From positions 1-12,949 of the forward strand of contig CAZVEV010000171.1 in the NCBI GenBank assembly GCA_964625865.1: DNA of 12,949 bases. The letters are read 5' to 3'. The stretch is from CAZVEV01 sp964625865 (GTDB lineage: Bacteria > Planctomycetota > Phycisphaerae > SM23-33). The notes below the pieces were generated by a model that was given only the letters and a program-made list of their open reading frames with translations, searched no databases and had not been told where the DNA came from. Each line of letters begins with the position of its first letter. The first letter of the stretch is position 1. Both the position numbers and the translations under genes were made by a program. Below are positions 1 to 7,523 of this stretch, one piece after another.

Positions 1-282
1 CTTCTCGCCCATTCTGTCCGAGACTGGCTCTCTTTGCTACATGGTGTCTTTCGGGGCCGCCCGCCGGCTCTTTTCTTTAGCTATCAGAGAATGAGAACAG
101 TTGCCGCCAGGCTGCTGACCCCCTCCCCGTGAGTTAGTCCAGGCGTTGTGAGAGAATCCATCCGGTTGGACCTCTCCCCAAATCTGGTCCGTTGGGCGTT
201 GTGCGGGCATCGAACTTTCTGGTCCGCGACAGCCCGGCGCCTTTGACCGTGACTTGACACGCTTTCTGCGGTTCGTTGGACC

Positions 283-1464
283 TCACGTCTCGTGTTCCAT
301 CCGCCGGTTCTTGCGGTACTGGCGCGGCGTGACGCCCAGTTCGCGGCGGAAGACTTCGTACATCCGCATCGCTCGGCCGAAGCCGACATCTCGGGCAATC
401 TCGTGTATGGGGCGTTTGCTCTGGGCGAGTTCCCGCTTGGCTCGCTCGATGCGTATTCGTTGAATCTCCCCGCCGATCGGTCGATCGAGATACTCGCGGA
501 ATTGGCGTTGCAGGGTCCGTAGCCCGACGCCCGTGGCGCGCGCCACGTCGCCGGCGCCGATGTTCCGCTGACTGTTGGCGGCAATGAACTCCAACGCCGC
601 GGCGATCACCGGGTCATCGACGGCGATGAAGTCGGTCGATTCGCGCACGACCAAACCTCGCGGGGGCAGCAGGATCGGCTCGGTGGGTGGCGCCTCGCCG
701 TCCATCAATCGGTCCAACAGCCGCGCCGCTTCGTAGCCGATACGCTCGAAACCCACTTCCACGCTCGTCAGCGACGGGCGAGGGTGCTCGCAAAGCGATT
801 CCTCGTTCTTTCCGGCGATGATCGCTACGTCATGCGGTATTCGCCAGCCGCGCTGACGGCACATCTGTGCGACCATACGCCCCGCCGCTTCGCTAAACAC
901 AAACACACCGATAGGCGGACGCCACGTGCTCATCAAACTGTCGATTCGCTGCTGGTGTTTCCGCCACGCGGCATAGGTCTGTTCGGGGTGAAGCGACAGT
1001 TTCGCCGCATCGCAGGGGAATCCGGCTTGGCTCACTGTGGCCTGAAACGCCGCCACCTCGATTTTGGCCGCGCGATCTTCGCTTCCCAAGGCGGCGAACT
1101 GGCGTAGTCCTCGTGCCAGTAGATGCTCGGCCCGCAGACGTCCGACCGCGGCGGAGTCGGAAAAGACGCCCGGCAACTGCCGCCACACCGGCGAAGTCAA
1201 CCACACATTGACCACCGGCAAGCCGAGTCGGGCGGCCCGCTCGGCCAGTTTCCTGGTCGCCCGGCCGATGACGCCGTCATAGGGAATCGACTTTGTCCGC
1301 CGCAGGGGCAGCTTTTCGGCGACATACTCGTCGATGGTCGATTCCCAGCCTTGCTCCTGTGCATACTGCTGCGTTCCGGCGAAGATGCCGGCATGGCGCT
1401 TGTAGGGCCACTCCAGATCGAGCATGAAGGCCACGCGGCGCGGTTTTTCAGATTTCGGGCGCAT
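283..1464 (-). CDS. XylR-type transcriptional regulator (LacI-like sensor + AraC HTH)
   Basis: Probable sugar-responsive DNA-binding regulator of 393 aa, almost the same length as E. coli XylR (392 aa). Residues about 9-280 look like a periplasmic-binding/LacI-type ligand domain: an opening beta-strand (RRVAFMLDLEW), a cleft-like segment DSAAVGRLRAEHLL near 103-116, and VAIIAGKNEE near 213-222 followed by PSLTSVEVGFERIGYEAARLL. Residues about 285-385 are an AraC/XylS module with two helix-turn-helix units (about 303-322 and 353-374) ending in the family signature GVTPRQYR (377-384). The ligand is unknown; XylR itself senses D-xylose, but planctomycetes carry many paralogues, so xylose is not implied. 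The ATG at 1464 gives the normal family N-terminus; no clear Shine-Dalgarno precedes it. It is transcribed away from the MoxR operon across a 186-base gap, so it may control itself, that operon, or distant genes. Family assignment is firm; target and ligand are not visible. Confidence 0.9.
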   Translation of the reverse strand: MRPKSEKPRRVAFMLDLEWPYKRHAGIFAGTQQYAQEQGWESTIDEYVAEKLPLRRTKSIPYDGVIGRATRKLAERAARLGLPVVNVWLTSPVWRQLPGVFSDSAAVGRLRAEHLLARGLRQFAALGSEDRAAKIEVAAFQATVSQAGFPCDAAKLSLHPEQTYAAWRKHQQRIDSLMSTWRPPIGVFVFSEAAGRMVAQMCRQRGWRIPHDVAIIAGKNEESLCEHPRPSLTSVEVGFERIGYEAARLLDRLMDGEAPPTEPILLPPRGLVVRESTDFIAVDDPVIAAALEFIAANSQRNIGAGDVARATGVGLRTLQRQFREYLDRPIGGEIQRIRIERAKRELAQSKRPIHEIARDVGFGRAMRMYEVFRRELGVTPRQYRKNRRMEHET

Positions 1465-1482
1465 ATCGCAAAATCGATGTTC

Positions 1483-1496
1483 GTTTTCGCGGAAAC
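1483..1496. promoter_or_regulatory. Near-palindrome, candidate operator
   Basis: GTTTTCGCGGAAAC is a 14-base imperfect palindrome centred on CGCG, with 12 of 14 positions (five of seven base-pair steps plus the CGCG core) self-complementary. It lies 19-32 bases upstream of the XylR-type start codon and, if the promoter at 1515-1543 is right, about 12-25 bases downstream of the start of transcription. That is where a repressor or autoregulator could block elongation or initiation. XylR proteins often bind direct repeats instead, so another regulator or no regulator is possible. Confidence 0.3.
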
Positions 1497-1514
1497 AATG
1501 TTTATTTGGGTTTA

Positions 1515-1543
1515 ACTATACCAGGAAGACGCGGCAGGGACAA
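1515..1543 (-). promoter_or_regulatory. Candidate sigma70-like promoter for the XylR-type gene
   Basis: Read on the minus strand, TTGTCC (1543-1538, four of six matches to TTGACA) is followed after exactly 17 bases by TATAGT (1520-1515, five of six matches to TATAAT). Transcription would start near 1508, giving a leader of about 44 bases before the ATG at 1464. This is a motif match only; planctomycete promoter consensus is poorly defined and chance matches are common. Confidence 0.35.
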
Positions 1544-1549
1544 GATAGG

Positions 1550-1573
1550 CAAGCCCCCCGGGCCGTGGGTTTG
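1550..1573. repeat. Inverted repeat in the divergent intergenic region
   Basis: CAAGCCC (1550-1556) can pair with GGGTTTG (1567-1573), giving a seven-base stem with one G-U pair and a ten-base loop. No T-run follows on either strand, so it does not look like an intrinsic terminator. It would fold in a 5' leader of the MoxR operon if transcription starts upstream of it. In such GC-rich sequence, chance is a real alternative. Confidence 0.2.
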
Positions 1574-1590
1574 AACGTGGTTGGCAGAAC

Positions 1591-1606
1591 GGTACCATGG
1601 TGTACC
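1591..1606. repeat. Hyphenated inverted repeat upstream of the MoxR gene
   Basis: GGTAC (1591-1595) and GTACC (1602-1606) are inverted copies separated by six bases, and the perfect eight-base palindrome ACCATGGT (1594-1601) lies between and partly within them. The site ends 44 bases before the MoxR start codon, a suitable place for an operator or leader structure. Only short arms support it. Confidence 0.22.
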
Positions 1607-1637
1607 TGGTGCGTGAACAGTGAACAAGGACGTACGA

Positions 1638-1644
1638 AAGGAAG
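1638..1644 (+). promoter_or_regulatory. Ribosome binding site of the MoxR gene
   Basis: AAGGAAG ends six bases before the ATG at 1651, a good Shine-Dalgarno match at normal spacing. It confirms the start of the first operon gene. Confidence 0.6.
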
Positions 1645-1650
1645 AACCGA

Positions 1651-2691
1651 ATGAGTGAGAACACCGGTGACGTACAGGCTGTCGAGAAGCTCGGCCAGGC
1701 CCGACAGCAACTCATCACGGAGCTGCGGAAGACGATCGTGGGGATGGATGAGGTCATCGATGAGGCCCTGATCGCCATTTTCGCGCGAGGCCATGTCCTC
1801 CTGGAAGGCGTTCCGGGTCTGGCCAAGACTCTGCTGGTCAGCTCCATCGCCCAATGCCTGTCCCTGTCCTTCCATCGCATCCAGTTCACGCCGGATCTCA
1901 TGCCGTCCGACATCACCGGCTCGGAGATTCTGCAGAACGACCCGGAGACCGGTGCGCGGGAGTTCGCGTTCTCCAAGGGGCCGATCTTCTCGAATATCCT
2001 GCTCGCCGACGAGATCAACCGCACGCCTCCGAAGACGCAGGCGGCACTGCTCGAGGCGATGCAGGAGAAGATGGTCACCGCCGGTGGAGACGACTTCGCC
2101 CTTGATCTGCCGTTCTTTGTCCTGGCGACGCAGAACCCGCTGGAGCAGGAAGGGACGTACACGTTGCCGGAGGCCCAGTTGGACCGATTCATGTTCAAGG
2201 TGCACGTCGAGTACCCGTCCCTGGACGAAGAGGTCGAGATCATGCGCGTGGTCACCGGGCGAAAGGCCCAATCCATGGCGTCGGTGCTGACGAAGGCCGA
2301 GATCCTCCAGTTGCAGGACCTGGTGGACCGGGTCCCGGTCGCCGACCACATCCTGACGTACACCGCCATGTTGGTGCGGGCGACGCGTCCCGCCGATGAA
2401 AGCGCGCCGGAGTTCATCCGGAATTGGATAGGGTGGGGCGGCGGCCCGCGGGCGTGCCTGAACCTGATTGTCGCGGCGAAGGCCCGCGCGGTGCTCGACG
2501 GCCGGTTCAATGTTGCGATCGACGACGTGCAGTCGCTGGCCCTGCCGGTTCTACGGCACCGGATCGGGTTGAACTTCGCGGCGATTTCCGACGGCGTGAC
2601 GACCGACGACGTGGTCAAGAGGCTACTGGCGGAGATTCCCGCAGACGGCACGCTGTACGAGAAATCCAAGGCGGTGGCTAGTGCGGGCTAA
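1651..2691 (+). CDS. MoxR-family AAA+ ATPase
   Basis: Cytoplasmic AAA+ ATPase of 346 aa, thought in this family to act as a chaperone that matures or remodels VWA-domain partners. Visible motifs: Walker A GVPGLAKT (53-60), the family segment RIQFTPDLMPSDITG (76-90), Walker B LLADEINR (117-124, acidic pair D120/E121), sensor-1 region ATQNP (159-163) and the arginine-finger segment LPEAQLDRF (172-180). The C-terminal lid contains WIGWGGGPRA, corresponding to the sensor-2 region usually written GASPRA or GAGPRA. There is no signal peptide or membrane helix. It is the first gene of the plus-strand operon; its stop codon lies inside the next gene (11-base overlap). MoxR next to DUF58 and VWA genes is a classic arrangement, as in Bat operons. 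The family call is very secure; the actual substrate is not known, though the neighbouring VWA proteins are the obvious candidates. Confidence 0.95.
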   Translation: MSENTGDVQAVEKLGQARQQLITELRKTIVGMDEVIDEALIAIFARGHVLLEGVPGLAKTLLVSSIAQCLSLSFHRIQFTPDLMPSDITGSEILQNDPETGAREFAFSKGPIFSNILLADEINRTPPKTQAALLEAMQEKMVTAGGDDFALDLPFFVLATQNPLEQEGTYTLPEAQLDRFMFKVHVEYPSLDEEVEIMRVVTGRKAQSMASVLTKAEILQLQDLVDRVPVADHILTYTAMLVRATRPADESAPEFIRNWIGWGGGPRACLNLIVAAKARAVLDGRFNVAIDDVQSLALPVLRHRIGLNFAAISDGVTTDDVVKRLLAEIPADGTLYEKSKAVASAG

Positions 2692-3574
2692 GTACCTCGA
2701 TCCGGAGATCCTCAGCACGGTCGGGACGCTCGACGTGGTCGCCAGGCAGGTGGTCGAAGGGATGCGCATCGGCATGCATCGCAGCCCGTCCCGCGGGATC
2801 AGCAGCGAGTTCACCGCCTACAGGCAGTACGTGCCCGGCGATGCGGTGCAGGCGATCGACTGGAAGAGTTATGCGCGGTCCGACCGGTACTATATCAAGC
2901 TATACGAGGCCGAAACCAACTTCGTGGCGAACCTGCTTGTCGACGCCAGCGCGTCGATGACGTACGCGTCGGGGAAGATCAGCAAGCTCGAATACGCCAA
3001 GTACATGGCTGCCAGTCTGGCGTATCTGATCACCGACCAGAGCGATTCGGCGGGCCTGGCGGTCTTCGACGGCGAGATGCAGACGTACCTGCCCCCCAAG
3101 AGCAATCGGAGTATACTCAACGACATCTCACGCGAGTTGGAGAACGCCGAGCCGAAGCCTCGAACGAATGTGGGGGAGATGCTGAGCTATTTCGCCGTGC
3201 GGATGGCCCGGCGCGGCGTGGTGATGCTGTTTACGGACATGCTGGATAGTACCGAGGCGTTTGTCTCGGGCATCAACCACCTCCGTTTCCGGGGCCACAA
3301 CGTCATTGTCTTCCACCTCCTGGACCCGCACGAACTGGAGTTCCCCTTCAAGGGGACGTCCCGGTTCATCGGGCTCGAGGACGAAGGCGAGATCGTCACG
3401 CAGCCGGACCGACTGCGCGAGAACTACCTGAAGGAGTTGGAGAAGTTCATCTCCGGCATTCGGGAGGCCTGCGTGAAGGCCGAGGCCGATTACGTTCTGG
3501 TCAACACGGCCGACCCGATAGAGCACGTGCTGTCCGGGTACCTGCTACAGCGGACCTTCCTGCAGGGGAGATGA
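2681..3574 (+). CDS. DUF58 family protein with VWA-like fold
   Basis: Protein of 297 aa, the usual partner of MoxR ATPases. The DUF58 signature is complete: SSEFTAYRQYVPGDAVQAID then WK (41-62). A VWA-like domain follows with a full candidate metal-ion-dependent adhesion site: D88, S90 and S92 in LLVDASASM, T162 in PRTNVGEML, and D186 in LFTDMLD. Many DUF58 proteins start with two transmembrane helices; this one has none and appears soluble and cytoplasmic. The start is GTG at 2681, chosen because the protein then opens with the familiar YLDPEIL segment and has AAGG (2668-2671) nine bases upstream. It overlaps the MoxR gene by 11 bases, suggesting translational coupling. Biochemical role is unproven for the family; binding to the MoxR ATPase is the reasonable expectation. 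Confidence 0.93.
   Translation: MRAKYLDPEILSTVGTLDVVARQVVEGMRIGMHRSPSRGISSEFTAYRQYVPGDAVQAIDWKSYARSDRYYIKLYEAETNFVANLLVDASASMTYASGKISKLEYAKYMAASLAYLITDQSDSAGLAVFDGEMQTYLPPKSNRSILNDISRELENAEPKPRTNVGEMLSYFAVRMARRGVVMLFTDMLDSTEAFVSGINHLRFRGHNVIVFHLLDPHELEFPFKGTSRFIGLEDEGEIVTQPDRLRENYLKELEKFISGIREACVKAEADYVLVNTADPIEHVLSGYLLQRTFLQGR
3564..3570 (+). promoter_or_regulatory. Ribosome binding site that decides the start of the secreted protein
   Basis: AGGGGAG touches the ATG at 3571 directly, leaving no spacing, but lies nine bases before the in-frame ATG at 3580. The second ATG is therefore the likelier start. It removes three residues and abolishes the ATGA overlap with the DUF58 stop codon. Confidence 0.5.
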
Positions 3575-3579
3575 TCGGC

Positions 3580-5328
3580 ATGGATACGAAGATCGCCAAC
3601 AGGACAGTCCGACCTCCGACCGCGTTGCTGCGGGCGTGCGCCCGCGTGCTGCCGTGGCTCGTGGTGCGCGGGATGCTTCCGGTGTGTCTTCTGCTGGCGG
3701 TTACGCCCGTGCATGGGGCAGACCCCAAACCCGTACCTTCGCGGATTCGCAAGACGGACATCATGATCTGGGATGAACAGTATCTTCGAGGTCCGCCCAA
3801 GGGCTGGAAAGTGCCCTCGGACTACCAGACGGCGTATGGGGCCAGAAACAGCGAGATCACAAAGGCCGTAAGGTTTGGGCGTTTCGGGCTACTTTCAGGC
3901 AGGAGACTCTATACGACCTGGCGTCCCATTGTTCCCTTGACCGATGAGATCTACGCTGAGGGAACAACCACAATCTTCGATACTCACGTATCGGATCTGG
4001 TCACGCCGCCGTTTGAACTGAAGCTCGACTACGTCACCTTCCTGCTTAGCGGCGGCTATCGGCCCGGCGAGGCGTGCGTCAATTTGCTGATTGACGGGAA
4101 GGTCGTGCGCTCGGCTACGGGCCGGAACGACGATACGTTGGAATTCGTCGCGTTCGACGTGAAGGCGTTCCGCGGCAAGAAAGCGCAGATACAGGTGCTC
4201 GATACCAGCACTGCCGCGCTGGCATACATCACCGTCGATTGTGTCTGCCAGAGCCCCGATCCCAAAGGCTCGGTGCGCATCATCGCCGGGCCGCCTTCGA
4301 CTACGAACACCGCCCCCGCGCGGGCGCAGATGCTCACCGGTCGGCTCGACGGCGCCGCCCGGATCGCGGACGGCCGACTGCTTGTCGGCGGAAAGGCCGT
4401 GGACCTGGCGGACCTGCTCCTGCTGGAAACGGGTGTCAGATGCGCCGGCGACTTCTCCGGGAAAAGGGTGGAACTGATCAACGGAGATGTCCTGTCAGCC
4501 GACGTCCTCGGATTCGACAAGGAGACACTCACCATCAGGCACGCGTTGTTCGGTAAGATCGAGGTGGCGGTCAGCAACGTCGCGCAAGCGTTATTCATCC
4601 CGGGCCCAACGATCGAGGCTGCCCCCGGTGTCTTGGTGCATTCGGGCGGCAGTAAGATCCCCGGAGAGCTGTTGTGGATCCGTGACGACAACATCGCGAT
4701 CACCTGCAAGCTCGGCGTGGTCCCGCTCCCCAGGGGGCGGGTCCGCGCGTACGTGTTCGCCCGCGTGGCGCCCCCCGCGAAGGCCCGGGATACCGTGGTG
4801 CTTGCCGACGGCAGTACGCTGTCCGGCACGTTAACGCTGTCCGGACAGAATGTCGTCCTGACGCACGACGTGTTGGGGCCGATGAAACTGGCCGTCACAG
4901 ACGTGGCGCGTGTCACTCGAAGTCTTCCCGGGGTCACGGGGCTAACCAGTCTGCGAGGGGAGATCCGGGAACGGGTGGGCCCGATTCCGCCGCCCGTTCC
5001 ATTGGTGGTCAACAGCACATCCGGCGCGACACTGCGGATGTTTCCTCGTACGGTCGTGCGTTACACGCTGCCCAAAGCTGCGCGGAGCAGGCGTTTTCGA
5101 GCGGCCCTGTTTCCGATAGCCAACAGCCGCACCCCGCTAACCGCACGCATTCGCGCGGGCAGTAACAGCAAGACCTACACCATCCCCGCCGACAGCGCCG
5201 GCGTGGATGTTGATATTGACCTGGGGCAGTCCGGTGTAATCGAACTCACCGCAGATGCTCCCGATGCCATTTCCTACCCTTGCGGCATTGAGTGGCGAAA
5301 CGCCTTCATCGTGGAGCGTCCCCAATGA
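3580..5328 (+). CDS. Secreted multi-domain protein: GH32-associated-like domain, three 'NGD' beta-repeats, NPCBM-like C-terminus
   Basis: Exported protein of 582 aa (585 if the ATG at 3571 is used; numbering below follows the longer form). A basic N-region is followed by the hydrophobic core MLPVCLLLAVTPVHG and a plausible signal-peptidase I site before A50-D51. Residues about 148-224 (FLLSGGYRPGEACVNLLIDG, then VVRSATGRN and KGKKAQIQVLD-like pattern) resemble the beta-sandwich found next to GH32 catalytic domains in planctomycetes, but no GH32 catalytic segment is present. Residues 299-448 hold three related beta-rich repeats. Residues about 480-585 resemble an NPCBM carbohydrate-binding module (TVVRYTLP, RRFRAALFPI, closing WRNAFI). 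No catalytic motif is visible, so a binding or scaffold role is inferred. Its stop codon overlaps the next start (ATGA). An ordinary Bat operon has no such gene. Existence and export are confident; domain names are by resemblance only. Confidence 0.82.
   Translation: MDTKIANRTVRPPTALLRACARVLPWLVVRGMLPVCLLLAVTPVHGADPKPVPSRIRKTDIMIWDEQYLRGPPKGWKVPSDYQTAYGARNSEITKAVRFGRFGLLSGRRLYTTWRPIVPLTDEIYAEGTTTIFDTHVSDLVTPPFELKLDYVTFLLSGGYRPGEACVNLLIDGKVVRSATGRNDDTLEFVAFDVKAFRGKKAQIQVLDTSTAALAYITVDCVCQSPDPKGSVRIIAGPPSTTNTAPARAQMLTGRLDGAARIADGRLLVGGKAVDLADLLLLETGVRCAGDFSGKRVELINGDVLSADVLGFDKETLTIRHALFGKIEVAVSNVAQALFIPGPTIEAAPGVLVHSGGSKIPGELLWIRDDNIAITCKLGVVPLPRGRVRAYVFARVAPPAKARDTVVLADGSTLSGTLTLSGQNVVLTHDVLGPMKLAVTDVARVTRSLPGVTGLTSLRGEIRERVGPIPPPVPLVVNSTSGATLRMFPRTVVRYTLPKAARSRRFRAALFPIANSRTPLTARIRAGSNSKTYTIPADSAGVDVDIDLGQSGVIELTADAPDAISYPCGIEWRNAFIVERPQ
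4465..4914 (+). repeat. Three degenerate ~43-residue beta-repeats within the secreted protein
   Basis: At protein level three consecutive units share the pattern hydrophobic-V-x-L-x-(N/D)G-(D/S)-x-L-x-(G/A)-x-(V/L), then a short beta-strand, then G-x-(I/M/L)-x-(V/L)-x-x-x-x-V: unit 1 residues 299-342 (VELINGDVLSADVLGF), unit 2 354-396 (VLVHSGGSKIPGELLW), unit 3 408-448 (VVLADGSTLSGTLTLS). DNA identity is low, so the duplication is old. Similar 'NGD' units occur in planctomycete secreted proteins (recollection of family pattern, not a search). Confidence 0.5.
5313..5316 (+). promoter_or_regulatory. Ribosome binding site that decides the start of the first VWA protein
   Basis: GGAG lies eight bases before the ATG at 5325 and inside the end of the preceding gene. 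It supports 5325 over the in-frame GTG at 5292, as does the protein N-terminus, which then begins at the usual BatA-type hydrophobic segment. Confidence 0.55.
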
Positions 5329-7517
5329 ACTCTTTGAATTCACTGCCGCTATGGACCGGCCTGGCCGCGCTTGGTGCGGCCTTGCCGATCCTCATCCATC
5401 TGTGGAGCAGACGTCAGAAGACCGAGATTCCCTGGGCCGCCATGGAACTGCTCAGGAAGTCGCTCATCGCCAGGTCTCAGAGAATTCGGATGGAAGACCG
5501 CCTGCTGCTCGCCCTGCGTTGCCTGACGCTTTTGCTGGTTGCGGCGGCATTGCTCAGACCCGTTTTCAACACCTCCGGATCGGTCGGCGGGGGCGAAACG
5601 GGAGTCGTGATCGGCATCGATGCGTCGTACAGCATGAGCCACGGCCAGCCCGATCGCTTCGAGAAGGCGCTGGGCAAGGTCCGCGAAATCCTCTCGACGC
5701 TCGATGAAGGCGATCCGGTAAGCGTGGTGTTGATGAGCAAGCATCCGCAGGTGTTGTTCCGCAGGACCGGTTACGACCCCGCCGCCTTTGCTCGCGGGCT
5801 GGACGAATCGGCAGCAGCGTCTGCGTATCCGTTGAATCTGGAGCGGAACCTGGAGCATCTGCACGAACTGGTTACCGAACTGAAGACGTCCACACGAGAA
5901 TGCTACATCATCACCGATGCGCAAATGACCGACTGGCAGGGCCTGTCCGACCAGGCAAGAAACAGCCTGCATCGCTTGAGCGAAGAGTCCCACGTGTTTC
6001 TCGCGCCCGTGTCTGTTTCCGGTATGGAAAACCTGGCGATCACGGACTTCACCTATACTGCTGGATCGCTGCAGCGTGACGGCTCGGCGCGATTCGCCGC
6101 AGGCGTTCACAATACGGGCGGCGGAGCGGTCGACGGCGCGACGGTCGAGTTTTACGCCGACGGCAAGCTGAAGTCCCGTCAGGATGTCGGACCGCTGGAA
6201 GCGGGCGAGAGCCGCCCCGTTTCGTTCTACACGTCATTCGATGCGGTCGGCGATGTCGCCCTGACGGCGCGCTTGTCGAAGGACGACCTGCTGGACGACA
6301 ACCAGCGGCATGCCATCGCCGGGGTCCGGTCTTCCGTAAGTGTGCTGTGCATTGACGGGGACGTTTCAGAAACCGCGGGCAGCGCGACTCGTGGCGGCTA
6401 CTATGCGGTCCGCGCATTACGACTCAAGCATGCTGAGGCAAACGCCCCGATCAAGGTCACGCACGCCGATGCAGCGGATTCGTACCGAGCGAAACTGAGC
6501 GATTACGACATCGTCGTGATGATCAACGTTCCGGACGTTCCCGAAGATCTCGCCAAACGCCTGCAGCAGTTCGTCCAGAGCGGCGGCGGACTGTTGATCT
6601 TTCTGGGCGACAAGGTCGACCTGGAGCAGTACAACCGAAGCCTCGCCGGCGAGACGCATCCGGTGTTGCCCGCGCGCCTGGTTGAGACGGTCGAGCACGA
6701 GGATCCGACAGAAGGCTGGCAGATTGTTCCAGGCAAGAGCGACCATCCGCTGGCTCAGGTAGTCAGACGCTTGCCGGCCGACCTGACGGCGGACGCTCAC
6801 TTTCGCACAGCCGTGCGCGCCGTGCCCTTGCAGGGCGGCCAGTCCATCCTCCAGCTTAGCGATAGCAGCCTGCCGCTCCTGCTGGGAAGCCGCGACGGCC
6901 GCGTGCTGCTATTCACCTCCTCGGGCGATCGCTCGTGGAGTGACCTTCCAGTACACCCACTGTACACCATCCTGCTGCAGCAGTCGGCCACCATGCTCTC
7001 CCGAAGCGCAGAGCTGGACCGAGGCCTCGTTGGTGAGCAGGCAACCATGCCCCTGCCGGGCCGCGTGATGGGCGATGAAGTGAGTGTTATCGATCCGCTG
7101 GGAGCGACGGGGCCTGTCGAAGTCACCGTGGTCGACGGTGCGACTGCCGGCATCATCACACCGGACCTGCCCGGCGTTTACCGAATTGCCGCCGATTCCC
7201 AACACGAAGCGCCGGCTGTGGCGGCAAACGTCGACCCCGCTGAATCGAACGTCCGAACCGCGGACATCGCGGCGCTGCGCAAGTGGCTGGACGAGGTGCC
7301 CATCGAAGTTGTATCCGGTGCAGTGGCTGACGCGGCCTTGAACAGCCGTACCGGACGAGATCTCGGTCTCCTGCTCCTCGCACTGGGCGCGATCTGCTTC
7401 TTTGTGCAGGGGCTGTTGGCAAACCATCTATCACGTCGCAAGCACGCCGGAGATGCCACGGGCGATGTGGTGACGTCGTTGCAGAGCCGGCGTGTTGTCG
7501 CGTCACGGAGAAGTTGA
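5325..7517 (+). CDS. BatA-like VWA membrane protein with CARDB-like and degenerate GATase-like domains
   Basis: Inner-membrane protein of 730 aa. The N-terminus has the BatA-type opening (helix 8-26, ending PILIHLWSRR) and a second helix at 59-77. The VWA domain follows with MIDAS residues D99, S101, S103 (GIDASYSMS) and D198 (IITDAQ), but the usual threonine of the third loop is not evident (SAYPLNLERNL at 167-177). Residues about 235-325 look like a CARDB/adhesion-type beta-sandwich (NTGGGAVDGATVEFY). Residues about 336-430 match class I glutamine-amidotransferase-like domains (VLCIDGD, then YDIVVMINV and QSGGGLLIFLG) without the catalytic Cys. A C-terminal helix (about 680-699) precedes a basic tail. 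Positive charges between helices 1 and 2 and after helix 3 place the large middle region in the periplasm. ATGA overlap with the upstream gene. Likely a MoxR-dependent component; precise role unknown. Confidence 0.92.
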   Translation: MNSLNSLPLWTGLAALGAALPILIHLWSRRQKTEIPWAAMELLRKSLIARSQRIRMEDRLLLALRCLTLLLVAAALLRPVFNTSGSVGGGETGVVIGIDASYSMSHGQPDRFEKALGKVREILSTLDEGDPVSVVLMSKHPQVLFRRTGYDPAAFARGLDESAAASAYPLNLERNLEHLHELVTELKTSTRECYIITDAQMTDWQGLSDQARNSLHRLSEESHVFLAPVSVSGMENLAITDFTYTAGSLQRDGSARFAAGVHNTGGGAVDGATVEFYADGKLKSRQDVGPLEAGESRPVSFYTSFDAVGDVALTARLSKDDLLDDNQRHAIAGVRSSVSVLCIDGDVSETAGSATRGGYYAVRALRLKHAEANAPIKVTHADAADSYRAKLSDYDIVVMINVPDVPEDLAKRLQQFVQSGGGLLIFLGDKVDLEQYNRSLAGETHPVLPARLVETVEHEDPTEGWQIVPGKSDHPLAQVVRRLPADLTADAHFRTAVRAVPLQGGQSILQLSDSSLPLLLGSRDGRVLLFTSSGDRSWSDLPVHPLYTILLQQSATMLSRSAELDRGLVGEQATMPLPGRVMGDEVSVIDPLGATGPVEVTVVDGATAGIITPDLPGVYRIAADSQHEAPAVAANVDPAESNVRTADIAALRKWLDEVPIEVVSGAVADAALNSRTGRDLGLLLLALGAICFFVQGLLANHLSRRKHAGDATGDVVTSLQSRRVVASRRS

Positions 7518-7523
7518 CCGCTT

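Noticed and set aside
167..189. GGACC...GGTCC inverted repeat downstream of the regulator gene, as a possible terminator
   Set aside because: Only five paired bases with a long loop and no T-run on the minus strand; nothing else supports a terminator in 1-282.
84..584. Minus-strand open frame of 166 codons overlapping the end of the regulator gene
   Set aside because: It overlaps the regulator's AraC domain in another frame, has a low-complexity Arg/Ser/Ala composition and matches no family I recognise.
1597..1623. Possible eight-codon leader peptide (ATG to TGA) before the MoxR gene
   Set aside because: It has no Shine-Dalgarno site, no codon run typical of attenuators and no terminator after it.
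1512..2669. Long minus-strand open frame opposite the MoxR gene (and a second one at 1516-2349)
   Set aside because: Both are antisense to an unmistakable MoxR gene; long antisense frames are common in GC-rich coding DNA. Their residues follow codon-position bias rather than any protein family.
5292..5324. Upstream GTG start for the first VWA protein
   Set aside because: It would add 11 non-conserved residues ahead of the BatA-type N-terminus and lacks a ribosome site; ATG 5325 has both GGAG spacing and ATGA coupling.
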